Assembly (NCBI RefSeq): GCF_014196055.1
Contig: NZ_JACICY010000005.1
Location: 256,084 to 320,083, forward strand
Reading direction: 5' to 3'
Length of the DNA: 64,000 nt
Source of the DNA: Novosphingobium hassiacum
GTDB taxonomy: Bacteria; Pseudomonadota; Alphaproteobacteria; Sphingomonadales; Sphingomonadaceae
Shown here piece by piece: positions 43,825 through 52,976 of this stretch; position 1 is the stretch's first letter; each line of letters starts with the position of its first letter. The notes beneath the pieces were generated by a model that saw only the letters and a program-made list of their open reading frames with translations, ran no database searches and was not told where the DNA came from. The position numbers and the translations under genes are program-made.

Positions 43825-45155
43825 TCCGGCGATTGTTCATTGCCAATCGTGGCGAAATCGCCCTGCGGATCGTCCGCACCGCGCAGCGCATGGGCATCGA
43901 GACCGTGCTCGGCGCATCGCAGGCCGACATGAACTCGCTACCTGCCATGATGGCCGACGAGGTTGCGCTGGTCGGCCCCGCACCATCATCGCAAGGCTAT
44001 CTGGTAATCGAGCGCGTCGTCGCCGCCGCGATCGCTGCGCGATGCGACGCGGTCCATCCGGGCTACGGATTCCTGTCCGAGAATGCGGCGTTCGCCCGCG
44101 CGGTAATCGCTGCGGGAATGCGTTTTGTCGGCCCTGAAATCGTGACGCTCGAAGGTATGGGCGACAAGCTCGCAGCCCGCGCGCTTGCGGTCGAGGCGGG
44201 ACTCCCGGTGCTGCAGGGTGGCGAAGCTGCAACCCGCGCCGATGTGCACGCACGTGCTGCGCAAACCGGCTATCCGCTGTTGCTCAAGGCGGTCGCGGGT
44301 GGCGGCGGCAAGGGCATGCGCCGCGTCGATCATGCTGGCGAGCTCGATACCGCGCTCGACATGGCGCAGGCCGAGGCACAGGCCGCGTTCGGCAATGCTG
44401 CGGTCTATGTCGAACGTTTCGTCGCGCGCGGGCGACATGTCGAAGTGCAGATCCTCGGTGATGGCGTCAGCGCGATTCACCTTGGAACCCGCGATTGCTC
44501 GATCCAGCGACGCTTTCAGAAACTGGTCGAGGAAGCCCCTGCCCCGGCCATGCCCGAGTCGGCACGCGCCGCGATCGAGGACGCGGCGGTTCAGCTCGCC
44601 CGCCACATCGCCTATCGCGGCGCGGGAACGGCCGAATTCCTCGTCGATGCCGATGATTTCTCGTTCTTCTTCCTTGAGCTCAACGCCCGCATCCAGGTCG
44701 AACATCCCGTCACTGAGGCGATCACCGGAGTGGACATCGTCGAGCAGCAGTTGCTCATCGCAAGCGGCAAGACCCTTGGCCTGACGCAGGCAATGGTCCG
44801 CCCGGTCGGGCACGCGATCGAAGTACGCATCAATGCCGAGGACCCCGAGCTCGACTTTCGCCCGTCGCCAGGCCGTGTCGTTCGCGCGGCGTGGCCCGCA
44901 GGCGCGGGCGTCCGCGTCGATACGCACATCACCAATGGTGGTGAAGTTCCGCCGTACTACGACTCACTGATGGGCAAGCTGATCGTCCATGGGAAGTCGC
45001 GCGCCGAGGCCGTCGAACGGCTCGGCAAGGCGCTCGACACGCTGGTCATTGAGGGGCTGCCCACCACTACACCACTCCATCGCCGCATCGCCGCAGACCC
45101 GCGCTTTATCGCAGGCGGCGTCGATACCGGCTTCCTTGCAGGCCTTGCCAAATGA
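43821..45155 (+). CDS. biotin carboxylase subunit (AccC-like)
   Basis: 444 residues. ATP-grasp fold with KAVAGGGGKGMRRV, EVQILGD, HLGTRDCSIQRRFQKLVEEAPAP and FLELNARIQVEHPVTEAITGVD, all typical of AccC-like biotin carboxylases. It carboxylates the biotin of the carrier with bicarbonate and ATP. Overlaps of 4 bases on both sides tie it to the carrier and transferase genes, so the complex is assembled from one message. Confidence 0.94.
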   Translation: MIRRLFIANRGEIALRIVRTAQRMGIETVLGASQADMNSLPAMMADEVALVGPAPSSQGYLVIERVVAAAIAARCDAVHPGYGFLSENAAFARAVIAAGMRFVGPEIVTLEGMGDKLAARALAVEAGLPVLQGGEAATRADVHARAAQTGYPLLLKAVAGGGGKGMRRVDHAGELDTALDMAQAEAQAAFGNAAVYVERFVARGRHVEVQILGDGVSAIHLGTRDCSIQRRFQKLVEEAPAPAMPESARAAIEDAAVQLARHIAYRGAGTAEFLVDADDFSFFFLELNARIQVEHPVTEAITGVDIVEQQLLIASGKTLGLTQAMVRPVGHAIEVRINAEDPELDFRPSPGRVVRAAWPAGAGVRVDTHITNGGEVPPYYDSLMGKLIVHGKSRAEAVERLGKALDTLVIEGLPTTTPLHRRIAADPRFIAGGVDTGFLAGLAK

Positions 45156-46624
45156 CCGAAATCCGCCTCGTCGACGTCACCATGCGCGACGGCAATCAGA
45201 GCCTGTGGGGCGCAACCGGCCTCAATACCGCGCATATGCTGCAGGCCGCCGCGTTGACCGAGGCCTGCGGCTTTCGCGCGATTGACTTCAGCTCGTCGAG
45301 CCATATGGCCGTGGCCGTGCGCTATTTCCGCAACGATCCGTGGGAGCGGATGCGGCGGATGCGCGCGGCGATGCCGACCACGCCGCTACAGTTCATCACC
45401 ACGGGCCTGCGCTTCATCGCGTGGCAGCAGGCCGACCCCGAATTCATGCGTCTGGTCTACCGCGCGCTTCAGGCGAACGGCGTCGGGCGGTTCGTCCTGC
45501 TCGACCCGATGCACGAAGTTCCGGCGGTGATCGAGGCGGCCAGGCTAGTGAAAGCCGAAGGCGACGCCGAGGTGATGTGCGCGCTGACGTTCACCCTGTC
45601 CGAGATCCATACCGACGAATTCTACGCGAATTTCGCCATGGCGGTCGGGCAAAGCGCCGACATCGACCTGTATTATATCAAGGACCCTGCGGGGCTGCTC
45701 AGCGTCGACCGCGTGCGCACTCTCGTGCCTGCGATCAAGGCGGTGATCGGCGACAAGGCGCTGGAGATCCACGCGCATACCACCGTCGGCCAAGGCATGC
45801 TGTCGAGCCTTGAAGCCGCACGGCTCGGCGTCTCGGCGATCCATGTCGGCGTTGGCGCAGGTGGCGATGGATCGTCGCTTCCGGAAGCCAACCGTATGGT
45901 TGCGAACCTCGAAGAAGCAGGCTTTTTGGTCGGCATCGACAAACCCGCGCTCGCCCGATTGACCACCTACTGGAACAAGGTCGCCGCGGCAGAAGGTCTC
46001 CCGCCCGGTCGTCCGCAGAACTTCGACGCCAGCTTCCTGCGGCATCAAATCGCAGGCGGGGTGATGACCACGATCGCGCGTCAGCTCGAAGAATTGGGTC
46101 TTGCCGACCGTATGGACGCGGTGATCGAGGAAACCGGGCAGGTCCGCGCCGATCTCGGCTACCCGATCATGGTCACGCCCTTCCCGCAGATGGTCATGAC
46201 CCAGGCGCTGTTCAACGTGATCGGCGATCGCCGTTACGCGCAGGTTTCCGACCAGGTGATCCGCTATTGCATGGGCAAATTCGGCAAGCCGACCTCGCCG
46301 GTCGACCCGGCTGTGCTGGCCACGATCATGGACCGGCCGCGCTCGCGCGAATTGGAAAATGAACCGATGTTCCCTGCGGTCGCCGACCTGCGCCGCCAGT
46401 TCGGCAGCCACCTGCCCGACGAGGAGTTTCTGCTCCGGGCGGTCATGCCGGGTGAGCAGGTCGACGCGATGCTGGCTGCGGGGCCCTCGCGTTCCACCTA
46501 TACGCCGGAAGCCGCCCCGATCATTTCCCTTCTGCGGCAGCTCGCGGCACGGCCCCATGCGCGCGATATCGTCGTCGAACGCGGCGGCTTGCGCATGGCC
46601 CTTCACGCCGGAGCATCGCTTTGA
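45152..46624 (+). CDS. pyruvate carboxylase/oxaloacetate decarboxylase-type carboxyltransferase subunit
   Basis: 490 residues. DVTMRDGNQSLW (8-19), the metal site HAHTT (His207, His209) and the carbamylated-lysine block YYIKDPAGLL (Lys177) match the carboxyltransferase domain of pyruvate carboxylase and OadA. The usual DTTFRDAHQSLLATR is changed at several positions, and no biotinyl domain is attached. Acceptors of this fold are carbonyl compounds, so the substrate is likely a ketone or keto acid of the catabolic pathway rather than an acyl-CoA. It starts inside the carboxylase stop (4 bases) and overlaps the phosphatase. Confidence 0.88.
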   Translation: MTEIRLVDVTMRDGNQSLWGATGLNTAHMLQAAALTEACGFRAIDFSSSSHMAVAVRYFRNDPWERMRRMRAAMPTTPLQFITTGLRFIAWQQADPEFMRLVYRALQANGVGRFVLLDPMHEVPAVIEAARLVKAEGDAEVMCALTFTLSEIHTDEFYANFAMAVGQSADIDLYYIKDPAGLLSVDRVRTLVPAIKAVIGDKALEIHAHTTVGQGMLSSLEAARLGVSAIHVGVGAGGDGSSLPEANRMVANLEEAGFLVGIDKPALARLTTYWNKVAAAEGLPPGRPQNFDASFLRHQIAGGVMTTIARQLEELGLADRMDAVIEETGQVRADLGYPIMVTPFPQMVMTQALFNVIGDRRYAQVSDQVIRYCMGKFGKPTSPVDPAVLATIMDRPRSRELENEPMFPAVADLRRQFGSHLPDEEFLLRAVMPGEQVDAMLAAGPSRSTYTPEAAPIISLLRQLAARPHARDIVVERGGLRMALHAGASL

Positions 46625-47463
46625 CCCTGTCACTTGATTTCAAGGCCCGCCTGAGTGACGCTGCGGGCTACGTCTTCGACATGGACGGGACGATCGCGCT
46701 GGGCGATTCCAAAAGCGGCGGGCATCGCGCCCTGCCCCACGCCATCGAAGTCCTGCAGGCGCTGAAGGCCAGCGGCACGCCGTTCGTGGTCTTCACCAAT
46801 GGGACGGCCAAGCCACCGGCGGCCTATGCGCAGTCGCTGCGCAATGCCGGACTTCCGGTGGACGATGGTCAAATGCTCACGCCCTCATCGTCCGCCGCCG
46901 TCTGGCTCGCCAGGACCGGACTGACCAAGGTCCGCGTGCTCGGCAACGCGGGCTGCGCCGCCCCCTTGATAGATGCGGGGTTGGAGGTTGTCGGCCCATC
47001 GGACGAAGCCGAGGGCGTGCAGGCGGTCTACACCGGGTGGTTCCGCGAATTCGGCTTCGAGGCGCTTGAGGCCGGCTGCCACTCGCTATGGAACGGCGCA
47101 AAGCTGGTCACCGCCAGCAACGTGCCGTTCTTTGCCGCCGAGAATGGCCGCGCCATCGGAGCCAGTTATCCGATCAACGTCATGCTGACCGCGATGACCG
47201 GCAAGCGCCCGCGCATCCTTGGCAAACCATCCCTCGTGGCGTTCGAGACCGCGATGAAGGTTATGCGCCTGCCGCGCTCGGCCGCTGGCCATGTCGTGGT
47301 GGTGGGTGACGATCCTGCACTCGAAATGCGCATGGCCAATGCTGTCGGCGCGCACTCTGTTGGCCTGGCCACCGGAATGATGGCGCTCGACGCCGTGCTG
47401 CCGGACAAGGACCGACCGAGCGTCCTGCTCAACGATTTGGCGCCGCTGCTCGCTGCGCTCTGA
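46621..47463 (+). CDS. HAD-IIA family phosphatase (4-nitrophenylphosphatase/NagD-like)
   Basis: 280 residues. Motif I DMDGT (Asp20, Asp22), motif II VFTNGTAKPP, lysine in LGKPSLVAFE and motif IV GDDPALEM are in the order of HAD-IIA (NagD/p-nitrophenylphosphatase) enzymes, whose large cap domain accepts flat aryl phosphates. The TTG start (46621) overlaps the carboxyltransferase stop, so it is made with that complex. Placing an aryl-phosphatase-like enzyme next to a carboxylase fits a route in which a phenolic ketone is phosphorylated, carboxylated and then dephosphorylated. It ends 6 bases from the convergent transporter gene. Confidence 0.85.
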   Translation: MTLSLDFKARLSDAAGYVFDMDGTIALGDSKSGGHRALPHAIEVLQALKASGTPFVVFTNGTAKPPAAYAQSLRNAGLPVDDGQMLTPSSSAAVWLARTGLTKVRVLGNAGCAAPLIDAGLEVVGPSDEAEGVQAVYTGWFREFGFEALEAGCHSLWNGAKLVTASNVPFFAAENGRAIGASYPINVMLTAMTGKRPRILGKPSLVAFETAMKVMRLPRSAAGHVVVVGDDPALEMRMANAVGAHSVGLATGMMALDAVLPDKDRPSVLLNDLAPLLAAL

Positions 47464-47469
47464 CCCGCG

Positions 47470-48435
47470 TCAATCGGTCATTGCGGGTTCGGGCGGAGCA
47501 CGGCCTGAGCGCCACAGATAAATTCCTGCGCCAACGATCACCAGCGACCCGGTCGCCGCAGCAAAATCGGGCCGCTCGCCGAACAGGACCCATCCAAACA
47601 TTCCGGCCATCAACAATTGGACGTAGGTCATCGGCGCGATGGCTGCAGGACCAGCGCGTGTCGTTGCAAGGTAGATGAGCATGTGCGCGGTGCTGGCCGT
47701 CACGGCGATCGCAACGGATTTTATCGCAACCGACGCTGGCGGAACGGTGAGTTGCATGAAAGCGAGGCCGCCGAAATGGCCAGCAACCGTCGCCGAAACA
47801 AGACAGATCGCCCCGATCAGCGCAACGTTGAATTGCATGGACAACGCGCTCCCCATGCCCGCGACCTTCCGGTTGGCGATCATCAGCAGCGCCATCCCGG
47901 TGGCGGCAATCACCGGCAACAGTGCTGCCGGGCCGAGCATCAGGAAGTTCGGTCGCAGGATTACCAACACACCGACAAAGGCCATCCCGCTCGCTATCCA
48001 CGTCTCCTTGCGCATCGGCTCGCGCAAGATCAGGGCTGCCAGAAGCGCGGTAATCATCGGGCTCGTAAACGAAATCGCGGTCGCCTCACCGATCGGCATC
48101 ACCTGCACTGCGGTGAAGAACGACATAGCCGATACGGCAACACTGGCTCCGCGCACGATCTGCCAGCGCAGGCGCGGAAATCTAAACCCTGCCCGCCCTT
48201 CGCGCACGAGCAAGGCCACGCCCAGTCCGACTGCGCCGAACACGTAACGCAACGCTCCGATGGCTATCCCCGGCCAGACGCCCGCCATGGTCTTGACCAG
48301 CGCGTCGCCGACCGAGAGCAGCGCAAAGCCGACCAGAGCCAGAAGCAGCGCGGATTTGTAATGATTCGCCAAGTTGAGCCCGTCCTGCCCGTTGATCGGG
48401 GCAACCGCCCGATCGACCACCGCCGCAACCGCCAT
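47470..48435 (-). CDS. DMT superfamily transporter (EamA domain)
   Basis: 321 residues with ten predicted membrane helices in two EamA repeats. LLSVGDALVKTMAGVWPGIAIGALRYVFG and VMPIGEATAISFTSPMITALLAALILREPM mark the first, PMTYVQLLMAGMFGWVLFGERPD the second. Probably a metabolite exporter. The ATG at 48435 fits; 48471 is an alternative. The long reading frame that continues to 49374 runs over the glycosyltransferase gene and is not coding. Confidence 0.85.
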   Translation of the reverse strand: MAVAAVVDRAVAPINGQDGLNLANHYKSALLLALVGFALLSVGDALVKTMAGVWPGIAIGALRYVFGAVGLGVALLVREGRAGFRFPRLRWQIVRGASVAVSAMSFFTAVQVMPIGEATAISFTSPMITALLAALILREPMRKETWIASGMAFVGVLVILRPNFLMLGPAALLPVIAATGMALLMIANRKVAGMGSALSMQFNVALIGAICLVSATVAGHFGGLAFMQLTVPPASVAIKSVAIAVTASTAHMLIYLATTRAGPAAIAPMTYVQLLMAGMFGWVLFGERPDFAAATGSLVIVGAGIYLWRSGRAPPEPAMTD

Positions 48436-48483
48436 GACGCACAGCCGCAGATCACGCAATCGCTTGGGCATCGACGGCGCAAC

Positions 48484-48498
48484 TTTACCGAGAGTTAA
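48484..48498 (+). promoter_or_regulatory. candidate CtrA box upstream of the GT2 gene
   Basis: TTTA, seven bases, TTAA, directly followed by CCAT: the second half TTAACCAT is the full CtrA half-site. One mismatch in the first half. It lies 72 bases before the GT2 start and could also serve the divergent transporter. Confidence 0.35.
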
Positions 48499-48570
48499 CC
48501 ATGGGAGCCTACGACTACGGACACGCGACGGCTTCGGGGGCCATCGGCGAACGGACGAAATCGGGGCACC

Positions 48571-49581
48571 ATGACCAAGCTGATCATCCAGATTCCCTGC
48601 CTTAACGAGGCAGACAGCCTGCCCCATACGCTGATCGCCTTGCCCCGCCGCATTGCGGGTATCGACAAGATCGAAATCCTGATCATCGATGACGGGAGTA
48701 CGGACGGTACTGCCGAAGTCGCCCGCCGATTTGGCGCGCATCATATCGTTCGCCACCACCGCAATCGCGGGCTCGCCGCCGCCTTCCAAAGCGGTCTGGA
48801 CGCGGCGCTCGCTGCGGGCGCCGACATCATCGTCAACACCGACGCCGACGGCCAATATGTCGGCGAGGACATCGCCAAGCTGGTCGCGCCGATTGTGGCT
48901 CACGAGGCCGACATCGTGATCGGCGACCGTGGCGTTGGCCACAACGAGCATTTCGGCCCCTTGAAGCGCGGTCTGCAGCGCCTTGGCAGCGCGGTTGTGC
49001 GCAATCTTTCGGGCACCGATGTTACCGACGCCGTCAGCGGATTTCGCGCAATTAGCCGCGCAGCGGCTCAGCGGATCACGATTACCACCGAGTTCAGCTA
49101 CACCACCGACATGCTGATCCAAGCCGGACGCAAGCGGTTCAAAATCATCAGTGTGCCGATCCGCACAAACGCGACCGAGCGACCTTCGCGGCTGTTCAAG
49201 TCGATCCCGCAGTTCATCTCGCGCCAGCTGATGACGATGGCGCGCGCTTACGCCACTTACAATCCGCTGCGGACGTTCGCGATTATCGGTGGCGTGCTCG
49301 CGTTTGTCGGCATTCTGCCCATGCTTCGTTTTGTCGTGCTCTGGGCAATGGGTGACGGCGATGGACATGTGCAATCTTTGGTCATCGGCGGCGCATTGCT
49401 GGTGCTCGGCGCGCTAACCGGCCTGATGGGACTTCTCGCCGAACTGATCGGTGCCAATCGCAAGTTGCTTGAAACCTCGTTGCATAAGCTGCGTACGCTC
49501 GAAGAGCGTCTCGACGGGTTCGATCATCCGACACACGATGCCAAATCAACCGACGACCGCCTTCGGAAACGTAGCGCATGA
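48571..49581 (+). CDS. GT2 family glycosyltransferase (polyprenyl-phosphate sugar transferase type)
   Basis: 336 residues. GT-A core with IIQIPCLNEADSLP, IIDDGSTDGTAEVA and the metal motif NTDADGQY, then VSGFRAISR, then two C-terminal membrane helices (about residues 245-265 and 275-300) with a soluble tail. This layout is that of dolichyl-phosphate mannosyl/glucosyltransferase-like enzymes that load a sugar onto a lipid carrier. It is translationally coupled (ATGA) to the next gene, which would use the carrier on the periplasmic side. Confidence 0.9.
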   Translation: MTKLIIQIPCLNEADSLPHTLIALPRRIAGIDKIEILIIDDGSTDGTAEVARRFGAHHIVRHHRNRGLAAAFQSGLDAALAAGADIIVNTDADGQYVGEDIAKLVAPIVAHEADIVIGDRGVGHNEHFGPLKRGLQRLGSAVVRNLSGTDVTDAVSGFRAISRAAAQRITITTEFSYTTDMLIQAGRKRFKIISVPIRTNATERPSRLFKSIPQFISRQLMTMARAYATYNPLRTFAIIGGVLAFVGILPMLRFVVLWAMGDGDGHVQSLVIGGALLVLGALTGLMGLLAELIGANRKLLETSLHKLRTLEERLDGFDHPTHDAKSTDDRLRKRSA

Positions 49582-51242
49582 CATCGAGCGACGTAGCTGG
49601 AAGGTCCAGTGCGGAAGCAAGACTGGTCCTGTTTGCGCTAGCGGTCGTCGCCTTGCTTCAAATTGAGCTGGTCTGGAACCGACCGGTCAATTGGGACGAA
49701 TTCTTTCACCTGAGTGAAGCGCACGCTTTCGCGCGTGGTGAACTGCGCGAATTGTTGCAAGTGTTCTACGCCCGCGGCTTCTTCTGGCTGGCATGGCTCA
49801 AGATAGATGCAGTCGACCAGATCCGCGTAGCGCGCGTATTCATGCTTGCCTGCGAGATCGTGACCTGCTGCGCAATTTACGCAACGGCACGGCGCTTTGC
49901 CAACAAAACTGCAGCCCTGCTCGCAACGCTTGCCTACATATCTGCAGGCTACGTCTTACAGCACGGCATGTCGTTCAGGGCTGACCCGATGGCAGCCGCC
50001 ACGCTCATGGCGGCCCTATGGATTCTCCTGCGTGGCCGACTGCACATTGCCAACATCATCACCGCCGCGTTCCTGATCGGTTTGGGATTCGCCGTCACGA
50101 TCAAGATCGTGCTCTACGCCCCCGCCTTTCTAGCGGTGGCTTGGGTGCGGTGGCACGAAACTGCCGATCGGCGGGACCTGCTCCGCAAGACGGCAATCCT
50201 GATTTTCTTCAGCATAGCATTTGCCGCACTGTTCACCTTGGCGAGCTGGTTCACATTGCCTTCGGCACCGCCACCGGCAGCGCGCGAGGCAAGCAAGAGC
50301 CTGTCTTCGTCCGGCACGATGATGTTCGACCTCGGACTGTTTCCGCGCTGGCCTTATCTTCTGATGGCGATGTTCACCGCGCCTGTGCTGACGCTTGCCG
50401 CGTTGCGTGCCGCAGCGGTGCTGGCACGTTCGGCAACTGCGCCCGGACGCAATCTTCGCATCGCCGCGTGGCTGATGCTCGCGACGATCGGGTGCGTGTC
50501 GTTCTACGCCAACAGTTTCCCATACTTTTACGCCTTCATCCTGCCACCCGTGGCAGTGGTTGCGGCAATCGGGATGGAAGCGTTGGCAAAAAGCGTGAGC
50601 GTGAAATTTCTGATCGCGGCGATGCTTATACAAGCCATGGCATCAAGTGTTTCGACCCCGCGCAGCGTGCTGCCTGCGCAAAAGCAGATGCTGGCTGCTG
50701 TCCATCAGATCTTTCCCCAACCGGTCGCATACTTTGACTTTCCGGGAATGGTGCCGGAATTTTCAAAAGCCAATTTCTTCATGACCGTGTGGGGTGTTCG
50801 CAAGTACATGGCTGGGCTAGAACCTTCGTTGGCAGAAGCTGCGCGTATGCAAGTCGTCCCGCTCCTGATCGTCAACCAAGAGCCGCTTGAACGCAATCAG
50901 ACGACGCCCGACGGCGCCTGGGAGCTAAAGCCCGAAGACCGCGCGCTTTTGAAAGATGGCTTTATCCCACACTGGGGTCCACTCTGGGTCGCAGGGCACG
51001 CTTTCAAACCCCGGACAGACCAGGCCAGCTTTACCATTTATGCCCCGGGCACTTACACGCTTGAAGGTGGCGCTGCGCGAATCGACGGTGCAGTCGTTGC
51101 CGCTGGCCAGACGGTGCAACTTGCACGCGGCAACCACCTCTTTGTCCGACTGCAAAATGGTTCCGTGGTACTGCGCTGGGGCGATCATCTCGCGCGGCCG
51201 AGCATGCTGGAACCGGTCGGCCCCGTGCTCAAGGATTTCTGA
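49578..51242 (+). CDS. GT-C type membrane glycosyltransferase
   Basis: 554 residues with about 10-11 membrane helices in the first 390 residues and a soluble C-terminal part. The first loop has NRPVNWDEFFHLSEAH, with the Asp-Glu pair that marks GT-C enzymes (ArnT, PMT-like). It would move the sugar from the polyprenyl phosphate made by the GT2 to an envelope acceptor. Its stop lies 20 bases from the convergent UPF0104 gene. Confidence 0.78.
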   Translation: MTSSDVAGRSSAEARLVLFALAVVALLQIELVWNRPVNWDEFFHLSEAHAFARGELRELLQVFYARGFFWLAWLKIDAVDQIRVARVFMLACEIVTCCAIYATARRFANKTAALLATLAYISAGYVLQHGMSFRADPMAAATLMAALWILLRGRLHIANIITAAFLIGLGFAVTIKIVLYAPAFLAVAWVRWHETADRRDLLRKTAILIFFSIAFAALFTLASWFTLPSAPPPAAREASKSLSSSGTMMFDLGLFPRWPYLLMAMFTAPVLTLAALRAAAVLARSATAPGRNLRIAAWLMLATIGCVSFYANSFPYFYAFILPPVAVVAAIGMEALAKSVSVKFLIAAMLIQAMASSVSTPRSVLPAQKQMLAAVHQIFPQPVAYFDFPGMVPEFSKANFFMTVWGVRKYMAGLEPSLAEAARMQVVPLLIVNQEPLERNQTTPDGAWELKPEDRALLKDGFIPHWGPLWVAGHAFKPRTDQASFTIYAPGTYTLEGGAARIDGAVVAAGQTVQLARGNHLFVRLQNGSVVLRWGDHLARPSMLEPVGPVLKDF

Positions 51243-51262
51243 TAGGCACTGCCGGGAAGCAG

Positions 51263-52126
51263 TCAGGTTCGGCTAGCGCGCCAAAGCGTTATAGCACCGA
51301 ACAGAGCATCCCCCAGTATCGAGGCTACGCGCAGTGCCAGCACGCATGCCAGCAGCGGTTCGGCCGGAAACTGCGAGCCTGCTAACGCCAACAACGCCGC
51401 TTCGCGAACACCCAATCCGCCTGGCGCCACCGGAACAAGAAAGCCGGCAAGCCAGGACAGGAGAAACAGCGCCGAAAACACCCCGAGCGCTGCCGATCCG
51501 GGAAGAAGGGCCGTGCCGATGGTAGCTGCAGCGATCGCGAAGCAGGTGAACGCACCGAACTGGAGCGCGCCAGCACGCAGTACTTTGTTGCGCGTCTTGG
51601 CTGCAACAAACGAAGCGCCCAGACTGGCGAGGACCGCAAGTACCGGCACTTGTGCCAGAGCGAGCGCAATGCCGGCTGCGGTCAGGCTCGCTGGCACGTG
51701 CAATGCGATTTCAAGCACGCTGGCCTTAGCCAACGCGCCATGCGGCAGACCAGCGCTAGCGCCCTCGATCTGACGGCTTGCGTACTGAAAAACCGAGCCT
51801 GGAAGGTACTTTGCAAGCACGCCGCGACCATAGATAGCGTCCGTCCGTCGCGATGCGACCAAACCGTCCGCGCCTGCAAGGACGGACCACGCAGAGGCCA
51901 GCAATTTATCGGATGCCGCAAACAAGACGGGGGCAGCGACCATTGCCGCGCCCAGTCGCCACGAGGCCTGATCGACCAATTGCCTCGGATCCAGCTGGAT
52001 CAACCGGTAGCTGACGAAGCCTGCGCAAGCGGTCAAGACTGCAAACCCGCCCCAGCGGACAGCGCTGCCGCGAAAGGAGCGGGGTTTGCTGCTAGCAGGG
52101 CGGGCCTGCCAATTACTTTCAGGCAT
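51263..52126 (-). CDS. lysylphosphatidylglycerol synthase TM/UPF0104 family membrane protein
   Basis: 287 residues, hydrophobic with about eight helices. The family signature PVAPGGLGVREAALLAL is present near residue 235, and YGRGVLAKYLPGSVFQY earlier fits the membrane part of the LPG synthase/UPF0104 family, flippase-like proteins. The synthetase domain is absent, so it is probably a lipid-linked precursor flippase or regulator. It overlaps the methyltransferase gene by 8 bases. Confidence 0.85.
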   Translation of the reverse strand: MPESNWQARPASSKPRSFRGSAVRWGGFAVLTACAGFVSYRLIQLDPRQLVDQASWRLGAAMVAAPVLFAASDKLLASAWSVLAGADGLVASRRTDAIYGRGVLAKYLPGSVFQYASRQIEGASAGLPHGALAKASVLEIALHVPASLTAAGIALALAQVPVLAVLASLGASFVAAKTRNKVLRAGALQFGAFTCFAIAAATIGTALLPGSAALGVFSALFLLSWLAGFLVPVAPGGLGVREAALLALAGSQFPAEPLLACVLALRVASILGDALFGAITLWRASRT

Positions 52127-52763
52127 GCAGAATGCTGGTGAAGTCAGGGTAAGGTACGCAATACGAGCGGCCGAAGTGCCGGCGCTCTCTCAGGCCGCAA
52201 GTCTTGATCGAACTGCGGTAGCGCCGCCGACCCGTATCGTCGAACAAGATCACCCCGCCAGGCTTCATGAAAGGTATTGCGCGCTCGAGACAAATGTTAC
52301 GCTGGCGGCCATCGACCACGATCAGATCAAACGCACCGCCAGCCTCGGCAATCGCATCGACGTAGCCGGGACCTGCGAGATCACGATGCCAAAGGCGGAC
52401 ATTCGGACGGTCTGAAATGACCTGCCCAAGCCTTTGATGCCACCCCGCGTGATGTTCAACGCTGATCACTTCGCGAGCACGGCGTGCCAACCACGCGGTG
52501 CTTGCGCCAGATCCGTATTCGAACACGCGGGCATCAGGGCGTGTCTTGAGAAACGCGTCGATCTCGAGAGTGGCTTCGACATTCCACCATGGGCAATCCA
52601 AGGGGATCATGCGTTCCGGCTGATGAATTGCGAGGAGCGATGCGAACCAGCGATGCAAGCCCGCAGGATCAGCCGACGCAGCGCCGTGCCAGAACTCATC
52701 GAGCATCGGCAGCGCCGCAATCGCCTGAGCAGATGACGAATAGACTTGCTTGGCGATCTGCAT
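52119..52763 (-). CDS. class I SAM-dependent methyltransferase
   Basis: 214 residues from the ATG at 52763. The SAM site VFEYGSGASTAWLARRAREVISVEHH is a class I motif I with an acidic strand-2 end; DLIVVDGRQRNICLERAI and FMKPGGVILFDDT follow in the usual order. Of the Methyltransf_24 type, which often acts on sugars or small molecules. It is coupled to the UPF0104 gene (8-base overlap) and is near the glycosyltransferases, so an envelope glycan may be its target. Confidence 0.8.
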   Translation of the reverse strand: MQIAKQVYSSSAQAIAALPMLDEFWHGAASADPAGLHRWFASLLAIHQPERMIPLDCPWWNVEATLEIDAFLKTRPDARVFEYGSGASTAWLARRAREVISVEHHAGWHQRLGQVISDRPNVRLWHRDLAGPGYVDAIAEAGGAFDLIVVDGRQRNICLERAIPFMKPGGVILFDDTGRRRYRSSIKTCGLRERRHFGRSYCVPYPDFTSILHA

Positions 52764-52810
52764 CGAATTTCCCCTGAATGCCCTTCCCCGCACGAGTACC
52801 GCGAGCGCCG

Positions 52811-52825
52811 TTAAGATTGCACTAA
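52811..52825 (+). promoter_or_regulatory. candidate CtrA box upstream of cpaF
   Basis: TTAA, seven bases, CTAA: one mismatch. It lies 152 bases before the cpaF ATG and 48 from the divergent methyltransferase start. Confidence 0.35.
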
Positions 52826-52976
52826 CGATGTTTTGTCGCTGCGATGGCGGGCATCAAGCACTCGGACCGTCGTTAGCAAAACGTCAAAGTTTGCACGTTA
52901 TTCACCACGTCGAGAAGTTTGCGGATGGCCAACCGGTTGTTCGCCTTGAAGACAGGTACGCAGGGGTCTTGGCGAA

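Noticed and set aside
48436..49374. N-terminal extension of the transporter at 47470 over the GT2 gene
   Set aside because: Covers a well-supported gene on the other strand, and the transporter fold starts after 48435.
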